Part shown: one piece after another, positions 1-6,600 of the stretch | How the letters are laid out: every line of letters begins with the position of its first letter | Position numbering within the stretch: position 1 is the stretch's first letter | Source of the DNA: Thermoprotei archaeon | Lineage (GTDB): Archaea > Thermoproteota > Thermoprotei > QMSL01 > B3-G16 | Assembly (NCBI GenBank): GCA_003649665.1 | Contig: QMSL01000055.1 | Coordinates: 1-8,432, forward strand | Reading direction: 5' to 3' | Length of the DNA: 8,432 bases | Notes under the pieces: model-generated | What the model was told of the DNA's origin: nothing | The model's database searches: none | The model's input: only the letters and a program-made list of their open reading frames with translations | Made by a program: the position numbers and the translations under genes

Positions 1-105
1 CACTTCTCGGAAGCTCCCGCAAATAAGATGACGGAATATGTACTTGATCCAATATCGAAAATTCCTGAGCTTAAGGTAGTCGCATGTCGTATTGAAAAAG
101 AATAG
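1..105 (+). CDS. C-terminal end of an unrecognised protein (partial)
   Basis: An open frame runs from the first base of the window to a TAG at 103-105 and gives 34 residues, starting HFSEAPANKMTEY and ending ACRIEKE. The start and most of the gene lie outside the window. The stretch is mixed in charge, with no membrane segment and no motif I recognise, so no function is assigned. It is probably a real coding end because the ribosome binding site of the next gene (GAGGTGA, 105-111) begins on the last base of its stop codon. This is typical of a co-transcribed archaeal pair, and the gene may therefore share an operon with the MobA-like gene downstream. Confidence 0.6.
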   Translation, partial: HFSEAPANKMTEYVLDPISKIPELKVVACRIEKE

Positions 106-111
106 AGGTGA
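105..111 (+). promoter_or_regulatory. Ribosome binding site deciding the mobA start
   Basis: GAGGTGA matches the archaeal anti-Shine-Dalgarno sequence and lies 5 bases before the ATG at 117. The alternative GTG at 108 sits inside this motif, so the site favours ATG 117 as the true start. Confidence 0.6.
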
Positions 112-116
112 AGTGT

Positions 117-818
117 ATGATGAGAGCACCGTCATGTGAGAATGTATATTGCATAGCTTTTGATGTTGTGATATTGGCTGGCGGCTTAGCTAGACGACTT
201 AACAGGGTATTCAAACCTTTATTGCCTCTAGGAGGAAAACCCATGATCATGTGGATAGTAGATGAACTCAGAGAAGTGGCTAATAGAATAATAGTATCCG
301 TTCATGATTACGTACAGGCAAAGGCAATAACACGACGAGTTAGGGATGTAGATATAGCAATAGACTGCACATATTACGAAGGCATGTATTCACCTCTAAT
401 AGGTGCCCTCACAGGCGCGAAAAGAGCGAAAAACAAGGTAATCTTCCTGATAGCATGCGATCAACCCTTCATAGACAAGTATATAGCATTGAAGTTAGTT
501 CAAGGCTGTTATCACTTTGAAGCTTGTGTACCTATGTGGCCTAATGGTTATGTAGAGCCCTTAGTAGCCGCATACTTAAGAGAGCGCTTCATAGAGGTAG
601 CTGAAAGCTTCGTAAGACAAGGAGAACTCTGTGCACAAGCTCCTCTTCTCAAAATGAATGTAAAGTACATTAACGTATATGATTTATGTAGTGATCCTGA
701 AATAACATTCCTTAATATAAACTCCCCATGTGATTATAGAAAAGCCCTTGAGATCGTTAGGAGTAATAAGCACATGAGTAAATCGCGTAACGTTAACATA
801 TACTGTGTTAATTCTTGA
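117..818 (+). CDS. mobA: MobA-like molybdenum cofactor guanylyltransferase
   Basis: Predicted cytoplasmic NTP transferase of the MobA type, which transfers GMP from GTP to molybdopterin to form the guanine dinucleotide cofactor. The 233-residue protein has the family layout. The nucleotide-binding loop LAGGLARR lies near residues 20-27, followed by the lysine in FKPLLPLGGKP (K33). The metal-binding aspartate is in ACDQPF (D115), EPLVAAY lies near 147-153, and NINSPCDY near the C-terminus resembles the usual NI(N/T)(S/T)PxD motif. Length is only slightly above the usual 190-220 residues, owing to about 16 extra N-terminal residues and a basic tail. I chose ATG 117 over the in-frame GTG 108 because the ribosome binding site lies on that GTG; ATG 120 is also possible. 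No other cofactor gene is visible, so a related MobA-fold transferase acting on another substrate (for example CobY-like) cannot be excluded. Confidence 0.75.
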   Translation: MMRAPSCENVYCIAFDVVILAGGLARRLNRVFKPLLPLGGKPMIMWIVDELREVANRIIVSVHDYVQAKAITRRVRDVDIAIDCTYYEGMYSPLIGALTGAKRAKNKVIFLIACDQPFIDKYIALKLVQGCYHFEACVPMWPNGYVEPLVAAYLRERFIEVAESFVRQGELCAQAPLLKMNVKYINVYDLCSDPEITFLNINSPCDYRKALEIVRSNKHMSKSRNVNIYCVNS

Positions 819-869
819 GATCGTCAAATCTTAAAATAAGGATGTCTCTAGAAGCAAATACAACTATAG

Positions 870-881
870 AAAAACTTATAT
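870..881 (+). promoter_or_regulatory. TATA-like promoter of the ABC importer operon
   Basis: The AT-rich element AAAACTTATAT lies in the 100-120 base gap between mobA and the binding-protein gene. A start point about 25 bases downstream would fall near 903-906, just before the GGGGGAG ribosome-binding-like stretch at 911-917. The spacing fits an archaeal promoter with a short leader. No experimental start is known. Confidence 0.45.
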
Positions 882-886
882 GCGTG

Positions 887-900
887 CTTTTTTCTATTCT
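887..900 (+). terminator. Possible U-rich terminator after mobA
   Basis: A run of six T (888-893) in a T-rich stretch lies 70 bases after the mobA stop, with no hairpin before it. Archaeal termination commonly uses such tracts. It sits between the TATA-like element and the predicted start point of the next operon, so it would end read-through from mobA without affecting the new transcript. It could also simply be the pyrimidine-rich part of the promoter. Confidence 0.25.
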
Positions 901-938
901 TAAGTCTAGAGGGGGAGCCTATTGCGAAGACCACTCTG

Positions 939-1766
939 GTGCTAGTTATCGTCACACTGCTTGTAGGCATCGCAATAGGGTATGTTATCGGTATCCCAGA
1001 GAAACGTGCTTTGCAGAAACAAATTCAAATGCTTCAAGAGCAATTGAATCCTAAACTTGTTGAGAAAATAAAAGCTAGGGGCAAATTAATAGTTGGAACA
1101 AGTGCTGATTGGCCCCCTTTTGAATATATAGACGAGAGGGGAGAAGTAGTTGGAATAGATATTGAAATTGCGAAGAGAATAGCAGCAGAGTTAGGAGTAG
1201 AACTTGAGATAAAAGACATGAAGTTCGCAGCCTTAATAGAGGCATTAAAGAATGGACTCGTAGATATAGTGATAGCTGATATGACGCCAACGCCCGAGAG
1301 GGAGCAAGTAGTCGACTTCTCAATACCATATTACTTCTCTAAAGGTAACGCTCTCATAACTCTAAAAGGAAAAGAAGTAACTTCTATCAATGACTTAAAG
1401 GGCAAGAAAGTCGGCGTACAGCTAGGTACTATACAGCAAGAGTGGGCTCAGGAGAACCTAAAGGACATAGCTACAATAGTAACTTATGACAAAGTCTATC
1501 CTGAGATGATTATGGCCTTAAAGCGCGGTGATATAAGCGCAATAATAGTTGGAGACATAATAGGGAATGTTCTAATAAAGAAGGATCCCGAGCTAACCAT
1601 AGCCATGTACGTTGGTGGAGAGCAGGTAGGTGGAGCCGTTGCATTACCTCAAGGTGCAGAGGATCTAAAGTACATAGTTAATAAGGTAATAGATAAGCTA
1701 ATGACCAGTGGTGAGCTAAGGAAAATATTTGAGGATCAGATATCTAAGTGGCTTGGAATAAGTTAG
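939..1766 (+). CDS. Family 3 amino-acid-type solute-binding protein, membrane-tethered
   Basis: Extracytoplasmic binding protein of a polar amino-acid ABC importer (SBP_bac_3 type). Counting from GTG 939, a hydrophobic segment (about 1-18) is followed by a charged, possibly coiled linker (20-45). A two-lobed binding domain then starts at KLIVGTSADWPPFEY (49-63) and includes GIDIEIAKRIA, IADMTPTPEREQVVDFSIPYY and GVQLGT. In this family the Arg of the PTPER motif (R121) grips the ligand carboxylate and an acidic residue like D206 binds the amino group, which argues for an amino acid or close analogue. There is no cysteine anywhere, so it is not a lipoprotein and the N-terminal helix must be the anchor. 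The start is uncertain: GTG 939 is the first conventional codon, but a GGGGGAG at 911-917 fits better with an ATT at 921, which would add IAKTTL and a lysine before the helix. The permease gene follows after 11 bases. Confidence 0.88.
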   Translation: MLVIVTLLVGIAIGYVIGIPEKRALQKQIQMLQEQLNPKLVEKIKARGKLIVGTSADWPPFEYIDERGEVVGIDIEIAKRIAAELGVELEIKDMKFAALIEALKNGLVDIVIADMTPTPEREQVVDFSIPYYFSKGNALITLKGKEVTSINDLKGKKVGVQLGTIQQEWAQENLKDIATIVTYDKVYPEMIMALKRGDISAIIVGDIIGNVLIKKDPELTIAMYVGGEQVGGAVALPQGAEDLKYIVNKVIDKLMTSGELRKIFEDQISKWLGIS

Positions 1767-1772
1767 GAGTGA
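1766..1772 (+). promoter_or_regulatory. Ribosome binding site deciding the permease start
   Basis: GGAGTGA begins on the last base of the binding-protein stop codon and lies 5 bases before ATG 1778. It supports that ATG over the upstream in-frame GTG codons at 1748 (inside the previous gene) and 1769 (within the motif). Confidence 0.6.
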
Positions 1773-1777
1773 TAGGT

Positions 1778-2458
1778 ATGGACACAACAAATCCCTTATT
1801 TTTTATAATGAATCTCATTCCATATTTAGCTGAAGGCTTACTCATGACGCTCCAGATAAGTGTGTTATCCTTCTTCTTCGGGTTGTGCCTGGCAACTCTC
1901 CTTACTCTCATGAGGGTCTTCGGCAATCTCCCACTAAGGACTATATCGAGAGCATATATTGAGGCGTTTAGAGGAACTCCCGTTTTAGTACAGCTATTAT
2001 TAATATATTTTGGGCTTCCATCAATTGGTATAAAGTTCGATCCTGTAACTGCAGCGATAATAACTCTTAGCCTAAATAGTGCCGCCTATCAAGCGGAAAT
2101 ACTCAGATCCTCTATAAAAGCGATTCCTGAAACCCAGTATCTCTCAGCTGAATCACTAGGAATGAGCACGTTTCAAATATATCGATATGTTATATTACCT
2201 CAAGCTTTAAGAACTGCAGTCCCAGCTCTTGTCAACGAAATGGTAGCTTTAGTAAAGGAAAGCTCATTGGCCTCTGTAATAGGAGTTGTAGAGTTAACTA
2301 GACGTGGGGAATATATGGTTGCATATACTTTTCGCGCTCTTGAAGTGTACATAGCAGTAGCTCTAGTATACCTTGTGGTTTGTTTAGCACTATCGCAACT
2401 CTCTAAGGTAATTGAGGCCAAGTTTAGAATACCCGGTTATGAGAGGGGAAGAGCTTGA
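1778..2458 (+). CDS. Amino-acid ABC importer permease (HisM/GlnP family)
   Basis: Inner component of the importer, forming the membrane channel that receives solute from the upstream binding protein. The 226-residue product shows about five hydrophobic segments (roughly 14-46, 67-80, 89-108, 147-172 and 188-210). It carries the family signature EAFRGTPVLVQLLLIYFGLP (62-81). The EAA loop at about 124-145 (AESLGMS, then LPQALR) docks onto the ATPase. Length matches the usual 215-230 residues. Only one permease is encoded, so a homodimer is expected. The start at ATG 1778 is chosen because of the well-spaced GGAGTGA; GTG 1748 would add ten residues and overlap the previous gene. The stop TGA overlaps the TTG start of the ATPase by four bases (TTGA, 2455-2458), implying coupled translation. 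The exact solute is not visible. Confidence 0.92.
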   Translation: MDTTNPLFFIMNLIPYLAEGLLMTLQISVLSFFFGLCLATLLTLMRVFGNLPLRTISRAYIEAFRGTPVLVQLLLIYFGLPSIGIKFDPVTAAIITLSLNSAAYQAEILRSSIKAIPETQYLSAESLGMSTFQIYRYVILPQALRTAVPALVNEMVALVKESSLASVIGVVELTRRGEYMVAYTFRALEVYIAVALVYLVVCLALSQLSKVIEAKFRIPGYERGRA

Positions 2459-3204
2459 GTGAAGATGTCTTGTTAGTTAAGGATCTATACGCAGGATATG
2501 GAAATCAGGAAGTCATAAGAGGAGTATCGCTTAAAGTTAGTAAAGGCGAGAAGGTAGTCATAATGGGACCAAGCGGTTCAGGAAAGTCGACTTTACTTAA
2601 ATCCATAGTAAGGCTAGTAGAACCATGGAAGGGCCTCATTTACATAAACTCTATAAACGTGCTGGATCCAAGAACCGATATAAGGAAGGTTCGTCAGATG
2701 GTAGGGTTCGTCTTTCAAAGCTATAACCTCTTCCCTCACATGACGGTGTTGAGAAATATCACATTGCCTCTGGAGACAGTAAAGAAAATGCCAAAGGAAG
2801 AAGCCATTCAAAAGGCAATTAAGGTATTAAGACTCGTGGGTATGGAGGAATTCAAAGATAGATATCCACTACAGTTAAGTGGAGGACAACAACAAAGGGT
2901 TGCTATAGCCAGGGCTTTGGCCATGGATCCAGTTCTCCTCCTTCTTGATGAACCTACTTCGGCACTAGATCCCGAATTAAAGGAAGAAGTATTGGACGTG
3001 TTACGAGATATAGCAAAAAGGGGAATATCCATGCTGATAGTTACACACGAATTGGATTTTGCTGAGGACGTAGCAGACAGAATAGTATTCATGGATGATG
3101 GCCGTATAATTGAGGAGGGGCCTCCCCATCGGGTATTATATAATCCGCGAATCGATAGAACTAAGAAGTTCTTAAGGGCAATAGCCAGACGCGTATTTAG
3201 GTGA
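2455..3204 (+). CDS. Amino-acid ABC importer ATP-binding protein (GlnQ/HisP family)
   Basis: Cytoplasmic ATPase that powers the importer; it would act as a dimer under the permease pair. All hallmarks of an active ABC ATPase are present in its 249 residues: Walker A GPSGSGKST (38-46), Q-loop glutamine in FQSYNLFPHMTV (Q88), signature LSGGQQQRVAIARAL (141-155), Walker B LLLLDEPTSALDPE (161-174) and switch histidine in IVTHEL (H198). YNLFPHMTV and the overall length of about 240-250 residues are typical of polar amino-acid uptake ATPases. The start is TTG, overlapping the permease stop by four bases. GAGGGG at 2443-2448 lies 6 bases upstream of it, so the unusual codon is well supported. It is the last gene of the operon: a T-rich stretch follows and the next gene starts 66 bases later with its own ribosome binding site. 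Confidence 0.94.
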   Translation: MSEDVLLVKDLYAGYGNQEVIRGVSLKVSKGEKVVIMGPSGSGKSTLLKSIVRLVEPWKGLIYINSINVLDPRTDIRKVRQMVGFVFQSYNLFPHMTVLRNITLPLETVKKMPKEEAIQKAIKVLRLVGMEEFKDRYPLQLSGGQQQRVAIARALAMDPVLLLLDEPTSALDPELKEEVLDVLRDIAKRGISMLIVTHELDFAEDVADRIVFMDDGRIIEEGPPHRVLYNPRIDRTKKFLRAIARRVFR

Positions 3205-3220
3205 TGTGAATAAGTTCATA

Positions 3221-3232
3221 GCTTAATATTTT
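3221..3232 (+). promoter_or_regulatory. Possible TATA-like element before the NRDE-CoaBC gene
   Basis: GCTTAATATTTT lies about 40-50 bases before the ATG at 3271. A start 25 bases downstream would leave a short leader that still contains the GAGGA ribosome binding site at 3260-3264. The whole gap is AT-rich, so the call is weak. Confidence 0.25.
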
Positions 3233-3242
3233 CTTATCTTTC
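3226..3242 (+). terminator. Possible T-rich terminator of the ABC operon
   Basis: The stretch AATATTTTCTTATCTTT follows the ATPase stop by about 20 bases and resembles the U-rich tracts used in archaeal termination. No stem-loop precedes it. It overlaps the possible TATA-like element of the next gene. Confidence 0.3.
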
Positions 3243-3259
3243 AAATAATTATGTAAGTA

Positions 3260-3264
3260 GAGGA
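3260..3264 (+). promoter_or_regulatory. Ribosome binding site of the NRDE-CoaBC gene
   Basis: GAGGA lies 6 bases before ATG 3271. This supports a start that places a cysteine at residue 2, as expected for an Ntn-hydrolase-type domain. Confidence 0.5.
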
Positions 3265-3270
3265 ACTGGT

Positions 3271-5241
3271 ATGTGTACATTAATCATACTTTATAAGGTC
3301 TTAGAGGATTATCCGATAATCGCTCTTCACAATAGGTATGCTCAAAAGGAGAGCGTAGAGTACCCCCCTCAAAGATTGGTTATGAAATATACTGTCTTTT
3401 GTCCTATTGAGCTTCAGGTAAAAGGTACCTGGATTGGCTTCAACGAAAAGGGTCTCTTTCTTGCCGTAACAGATCAACATAGTGGCGAGCAGAAAAATTG
3501 GATCAAGAGTCGTGGAGTATTACTACTAAACATCCTTGCAAATATCACTCGCTCACGTGAAGCTAAGGACGTCATAATTAAAGAACTGTCTCATGGAGGC
3601 TATAAAAAGGGGAATTTTGTAATCTTAGATCCACATGAAGGCTATCATATTCTTTACGATGAGAAAGTATACGTAAGGGAGCTAAAGCATGGTTTTCACG
3701 TTTTCACTAATGTAACTCCCATACCCAATGTGAAGACTCCTCCGGACATATTAGATAGGGCTAATAAGCGGAGACGAAGAGCAGAAGAATTAGCAAGAGA
3801 GATAGTTACCAGAGTAGCTCAAGGCGAGATCATAACGATAGAGGAACTGTTAGATATACTAAAGAAGGTGGCACAAGATCATGCCTATGGAAAATCCGAG
3901 CTCTCTATATGTTATCACGGTAAGGATACTTGGACTATGACCTCCTCTACAATAATGGCGGTAGGTAAAAACATAGAGGAGTCGAGGATCCTTTACTGTC
4001 CTGGAAATCCCTGTGAAAATAAATTTATCGATTATACTTATTTAGTGAAAAGGAAAGGAGGTCCTGAGGTTGAACTTAAGTCATCAAAGCTATTGGGGAA
4101 GAAGATAGCGATATGTTTAACTGGTAGCGTTGCAACCATATTAGCGCCACTTCTCGCAAGGGAGTTAAGAAGACATGGAGCTGAGGTACATTGTTACATG
4201 ACTAAATACGCTATCGAATATGGCATCAGTCCAAAAGTCATGGAGTGGGCTACAAGACATGAAGTTATAACAGAGTTAACGGGTAGGTCGGAACACTTAA
4301 TAGACTATGACTTGGTAGTAGTATACCCCGCATCACTAAATACAATAAACAAGATGGCAAATGGAATAGCGGATAACGCAGTAACTACATTATGTGCTGC
4401 AACGCCTCCAAATAGGCTCTTAATAGCACCTGCCATGAATCTTAAACTCTACTTCAATCACGAACTTCAACGTAATTTAATTAAGTTAAGGAAAAGAGGC
4501 GTGACTATAATAGAACCCAGACTCGAGGAAGGCTCGGCAAAAATAGCAAGGGTTAATGAGGTGGTCGATTATACCATAAGATTACTTTCATCGAGTAAAC
4601 TTAAAGGAAAGAATATTCTCATTCTTACGGGTCCTACTAGATATGCAATAGATGCTGTAAGGTATATAGTAAACAGAGCGTCAGGTAGAATAGGCTACTG
4701 GTTAGCAAAGGAAGCATTCCAGAGAGGCTGCAATGTTAAAGTCATATATGGTCCTGGCAATGTAGAATTCCCTCACTATATTCCTGTGATAAAAGTTGAG
4801 ACCACCGAGGACTACCTTAAGGCAACGCTCAATGAATTAATGTGCAAGATTTATGATTATGTTATATTCTCAGCGGCAATCCTAGACTATAAGCCCGATA
4901 AAATAATTAAGGAGAAGGTAAAATCAGGAATGAGTGAGTGGATAATACGGCTCGTCCCAACAATCAAGGTCATTAAGGAAGTACGTTCAGCTTTTCCTAA
5001 AATGAATATAGTAGCCTTTAAACTCGAATATAATGTAAGCCGTGAGGTACTCTTGGAAAGAGCTAGAAAACTTATGGATGATGTAAATGCTATGGTGGTG
5101 ATAGCTAATGATATCACTAAGATAAGGGGTAATTATCATGAGGCTATTATTATAGATAATAGGGGTGGAGTGCATGAATTTAAGGGAACCAAGGCAGAGC
5201 TATCAATGACCATATTTGATATCCTTGAGCGTCTCTCCTAG
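3271..5241 (+). CDS. coaBC: Fusion protein: NRDE/TANGO2-like domain plus CoaBC (coenzyme A biosynthesis)
   Basis: One uninterrupted 656-residue frame with two modules. Residues 1-260 look like the NRDE/TANGO2 family (Ntn-hydrolase fold): MCT with Cys2 as candidate nucleophile, ALHNRYA (18-24) in place of the NRDE motif, GTWIGFNEKGLFLAVTD (52-68), GNFVILD (114-120), HVFTNVTP (143-150) and SSTIMAVG near 225. Residues 264-656 are a full-length archaeal-type CoaBC, which joins cysteine to phosphopantothenate and decarboxylates the product. In the decarboxylase half, LTGSVAT, the catalytic histidine in SEHLIDYDLV (H342), PASLNTINKMANGIAD and APAMN (N390) are seen. In the ligase half, GPTRYAIDAVRYIVNRASGRIGY (454-476) is followed by AAILDYKPDK and IANDI. 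The bacterial clamp ACGD with its cysteine is replaced by EEGSAKIA (419-426), as I recall from archaeal homologues. A strong ribosome-binding-like GGAGGT (4057-4062) lies at the domain junction. CoaBC is a confident call; the N-terminal family is likely but its function is unknown. Confidence 0.88.
   Translation: MCTLIILYKVLEDYPIIALHNRYAQKESVEYPPQRLVMKYTVFCPIELQVKGTWIGFNEKGLFLAVTDQHSGEQKNWIKSRGVLLLNILANITRSREAKDVIIKELSHGGYKKGNFVILDPHEGYHILYDEKVYVRELKHGFHVFTNVTPIPNVKTPPDILDRANKRRRRAEELAREIVTRVAQGEIITIEELLDILKKVAQDHAYGKSELSICYHGKDTWTMTSSTIMAVGKNIEESRILYCPGNPCENKFIDYTYLVKRKGGPEVELKSSKLLGKKIAICLTGSVATILAPLLARELRRHGAEVHCYMTKYAIEYGISPKVMEWATRHEVITELTGRSEHLIDYDLVVVYPASLNTINKMANGIADNAVTTLCAATPPNRLLIAPAMNLKLYFNHELQRNLIKLRKRGVTIIEPRLEEGSAKIARVNEVVDYTIRLLSSSKLKGKNILILTGPTRYAIDAVRYIVNRASGRIGYWLAKEAFQRGCNVKVIYGPGNVEFPHYIPVIKVETTEDYLKATLNELMCKIYDYVIFSAAILDYKPDKIIKEKVKSGMSEWIIRLVPTIKVIKEVRSAFPKMNIVAFKLEYNVSREVLLERARKLMDDVNAMVVIANDITKIRGNYHEAIIIDNRGGVHEFKGTKAELSMTIFDILERLS
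4057..4062 (+). promoter_or_regulatory. Internal Shine-Dalgarno-like site at the NRDE/CoaBC junction
   Basis: GGAGGT, preceded by AAA, sits exactly where the NRDE-like module ends and CoaBC begins, and encodes Gly-Gly in the linker. The nearest start-like codon is TTG at 4070, which is out of frame and meets TAG after 12 codons. In-frame TTG 4093 is 30 bases away. It may be a relic of two formerly separate genes, or chance. Confidence 0.25.
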
Positions 5242-5253
5242 TTACATTATGAC

Positions 5254-5274
5254 GTATCGTTATTAAGACGATAC
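5254..5274 (+). repeat. Perfect 7-bp inverted repeat after the NRDE-CoaBC gene
   Basis: GTATCGT (5254-5260) and ACGATAC (5268-5274) are exact reverse complements separated by 7 bases. The hairpin lies 12 bases after the CoaBC stop and 52 bases before the next start. It could be a 3' end or processing hairpin, or an operator for the oxidoreductase. No T run follows directly; the next T-rich bases are at 5287 onward. Confidence 0.5.
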
Positions 5275-5285
5275 CTCATGTAAGC

Positions 5286-5299
5286 ACTTTTAATGTTTA
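5286..5299 (+). promoter_or_regulatory. Possible TATA-like promoter of the first oxidoreductase
   Basis: CTTTTAATGTTTAT lies 28-41 bases before ATG 5327. Initiation 25 bases downstream would fall near 5315, giving a very short leader that begins just before GGGATGA (5317-5323). Confidence 0.3.
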
Positions 5300-5326
5300 T
5301 CTCCATAGAAAATATCGGGATGACAT

Positions 5327-6574
5327 ATGGTTTCGAAGAAATTAGGCATAGCATTCATAGGAGCAGGTTTCTCAGCTAGGTTCCATGCAAGGGCTCTAGT
5401 TGGCGTTAGGAATGCAGATTTAGTAGCTATATATAGCAGAACGGAGGCACGAGCCAAGGAACTAGCCAGCTTCGCTGAGAACTTAGGGATTGGAAAACCT
5501 AAGGTCTATACGGATATACATGAAATGCTTCGTGATCCTAATGTTAACGCCGTTTGGATACTTGCTCCTAATAACGTAAGAGTCCCAATAGTGAAGGCAA
5601 TAGTGGAAGAAGCAACTCAAGGTAAAGGTCACCTCACAGGCGTAGCATGTGAAAAGCCGTTAGCTAGAAACGTAGCTGAGGCTAAGGAAATGATAAGACT
5701 TGTTGAAAAGGCTGGCTTAATACATGGATATCTCGAGAACCAAGTATTCATGCCCTCCGTAGTTCGTGGAAAGGAAATATTATGGAAGTATGGCGCAAAG
5801 TACTCCGGAAGGCCATACTTAGCTAGAGCTGCGGAGGAACACGGAGGTCCTCATTCAAGTTGGTTCTGGAAACCTACCATTTCAGGTGGCGGCGTTTTAC
5901 TTGACATGATGTGTCACAGTCTGGAAGCCGCGAGATTCTTACTAACGGATCCTGAGAAGGGTAAGGATAGCTTAAAGCCACGAAAAGTACAGGCTGAGAT
6001 AGCATCCCTGAAGTGGACGAGGAAGGAGTACATTGAAGATTTAAAGAGGAGATTCAATGTTGACTATTCAGTTGAGCCAGCTGAGGATTATGCCACTGCT
6101 CTCGTAATATACGAGGACGACGAAGGAAATGTAATATTGAGCGAAACGCATACATCGTGGTGCTTTATAGGAGCAGGTCTTAGGCTAACATTTGAAGTAT
6201 TAGGCCCTGAATATTCCTTATGGATAAACACCTTACAGCCAGAGCTATTCACGTTCTTCAGTAGAAACGTAAAGATACCGCCTACTGAAGAATTCGTAGA
6301 GAAACAAAATGCTGATCAAGGTCTCATGCCTGTCATCCCTGATGAGGCGGTTACATATGGGTATCAGGCAGAGGATCGACATATGGTCGAATGCTTCCTC
6401 GAAGGTAAGAAACCACGCGAAGATTGGTATGATGGTCTGTTAGTAGTGCAGCTAATGATGGCATGCTACATGTCTGCTGAGAAGGGAACCAAAATAGATT
6501 TCAGACCTGAGGAATTAGAGAACTACATACCTCCTGTAGCTCAAGGGAAGTGGAACCCTAGATCAATAATCTAA
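5327..6574 (+). CDS. Gfo/Idh/MocA family NAD(P)-dependent oxidoreductase
   Basis: Cytoplasmic dehydrogenase of the family that oxidises or reduces hydroxyl groups on sugars, inositols and related compounds. Of 415 residues, the N-terminal Rossmann domain has the dinucleotide loop IGAGFSARFHA (11-21), DLVAIYSRT, a DPNVNAVWILAPN segment (70-82) and the conserved catalytic lysine in CEKPLA (K110). The C-terminal beta-sheet domain has HGGPHSSWFWKPTISGGG (172-189) and the LLDMMCHSLE motif (191-200), whose D193 and H197 correspond to the family's catalytic Asp/His. It is somewhat longer than common members (about 330-390), with extra charged sequence around 205-265. The start ATG 5327 places the Rossmann loop ten residues in, as usual; a weak GGGATGA precedes it. 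The substrate cannot be told, but the neighbouring glycosyltransferase and a second family member downstream suggest sugar metabolism. Confidence 0.9.
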   Translation: MVSKKLGIAFIGAGFSARFHARALVGVRNADLVAIYSRTEARAKELASFAENLGIGKPKVYTDIHEMLRDPNVNAVWILAPNNVRVPIVKAIVEEATQGKGHLTGVACEKPLARNVAEAKEMIRLVEKAGLIHGYLENQVFMPSVVRGKEILWKYGAKYSGRPYLARAAEEHGGPHSSWFWKPTISGGGVLLDMMCHSLEAARFLLTDPEKGKDSLKPRKVQAEIASLKWTRKEYIEDLKRRFNVDYSVEPAEDYATALVIYEDDEGNVILSETHTSWCFIGAGLRLTFEVLGPEYSLWINTLQPELFTFFSRNVKIPPTEEFVEKQNADQGLMPVIPDEAVTYGYQAEDRHMVECFLEGKKPREDWYDGLLVVQLMMACYMSAEKGTKIDFRPEELENYIPPVAQGKWNPRSII

Positions 6575-6600
6575 GGTATTTCGAACATTCCTACTTTATG

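Noticed and set aside
815..1054. A 79-codon frame starting at a TTG that overlaps the mobA stop by four bases.
   Set aside because: The overlap mimics coupling, but the product has no recognisable domain, no good ribosome site, and it runs through the promoter and into the binding-protein gene in another frame.
1034..1329. Minus-strand open frames inside the binding protein, and similar ones at 1744-1926, 2200-2421, 2614-3092 and 4887-5175.
   Set aside because: All lie antisense to well-recognised coding sequence and give low-complexity Ser/Leu/Ile-rich products, which is typical of shadow frames.
117..3204. The idea that the ABC importer next to mobA is a molybdate or tungstate transporter.
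   Set aside because: The binding protein, permease and ATPase all carry polar amino-acid family motifs, and a separate promoter-like element divides them from mobA.
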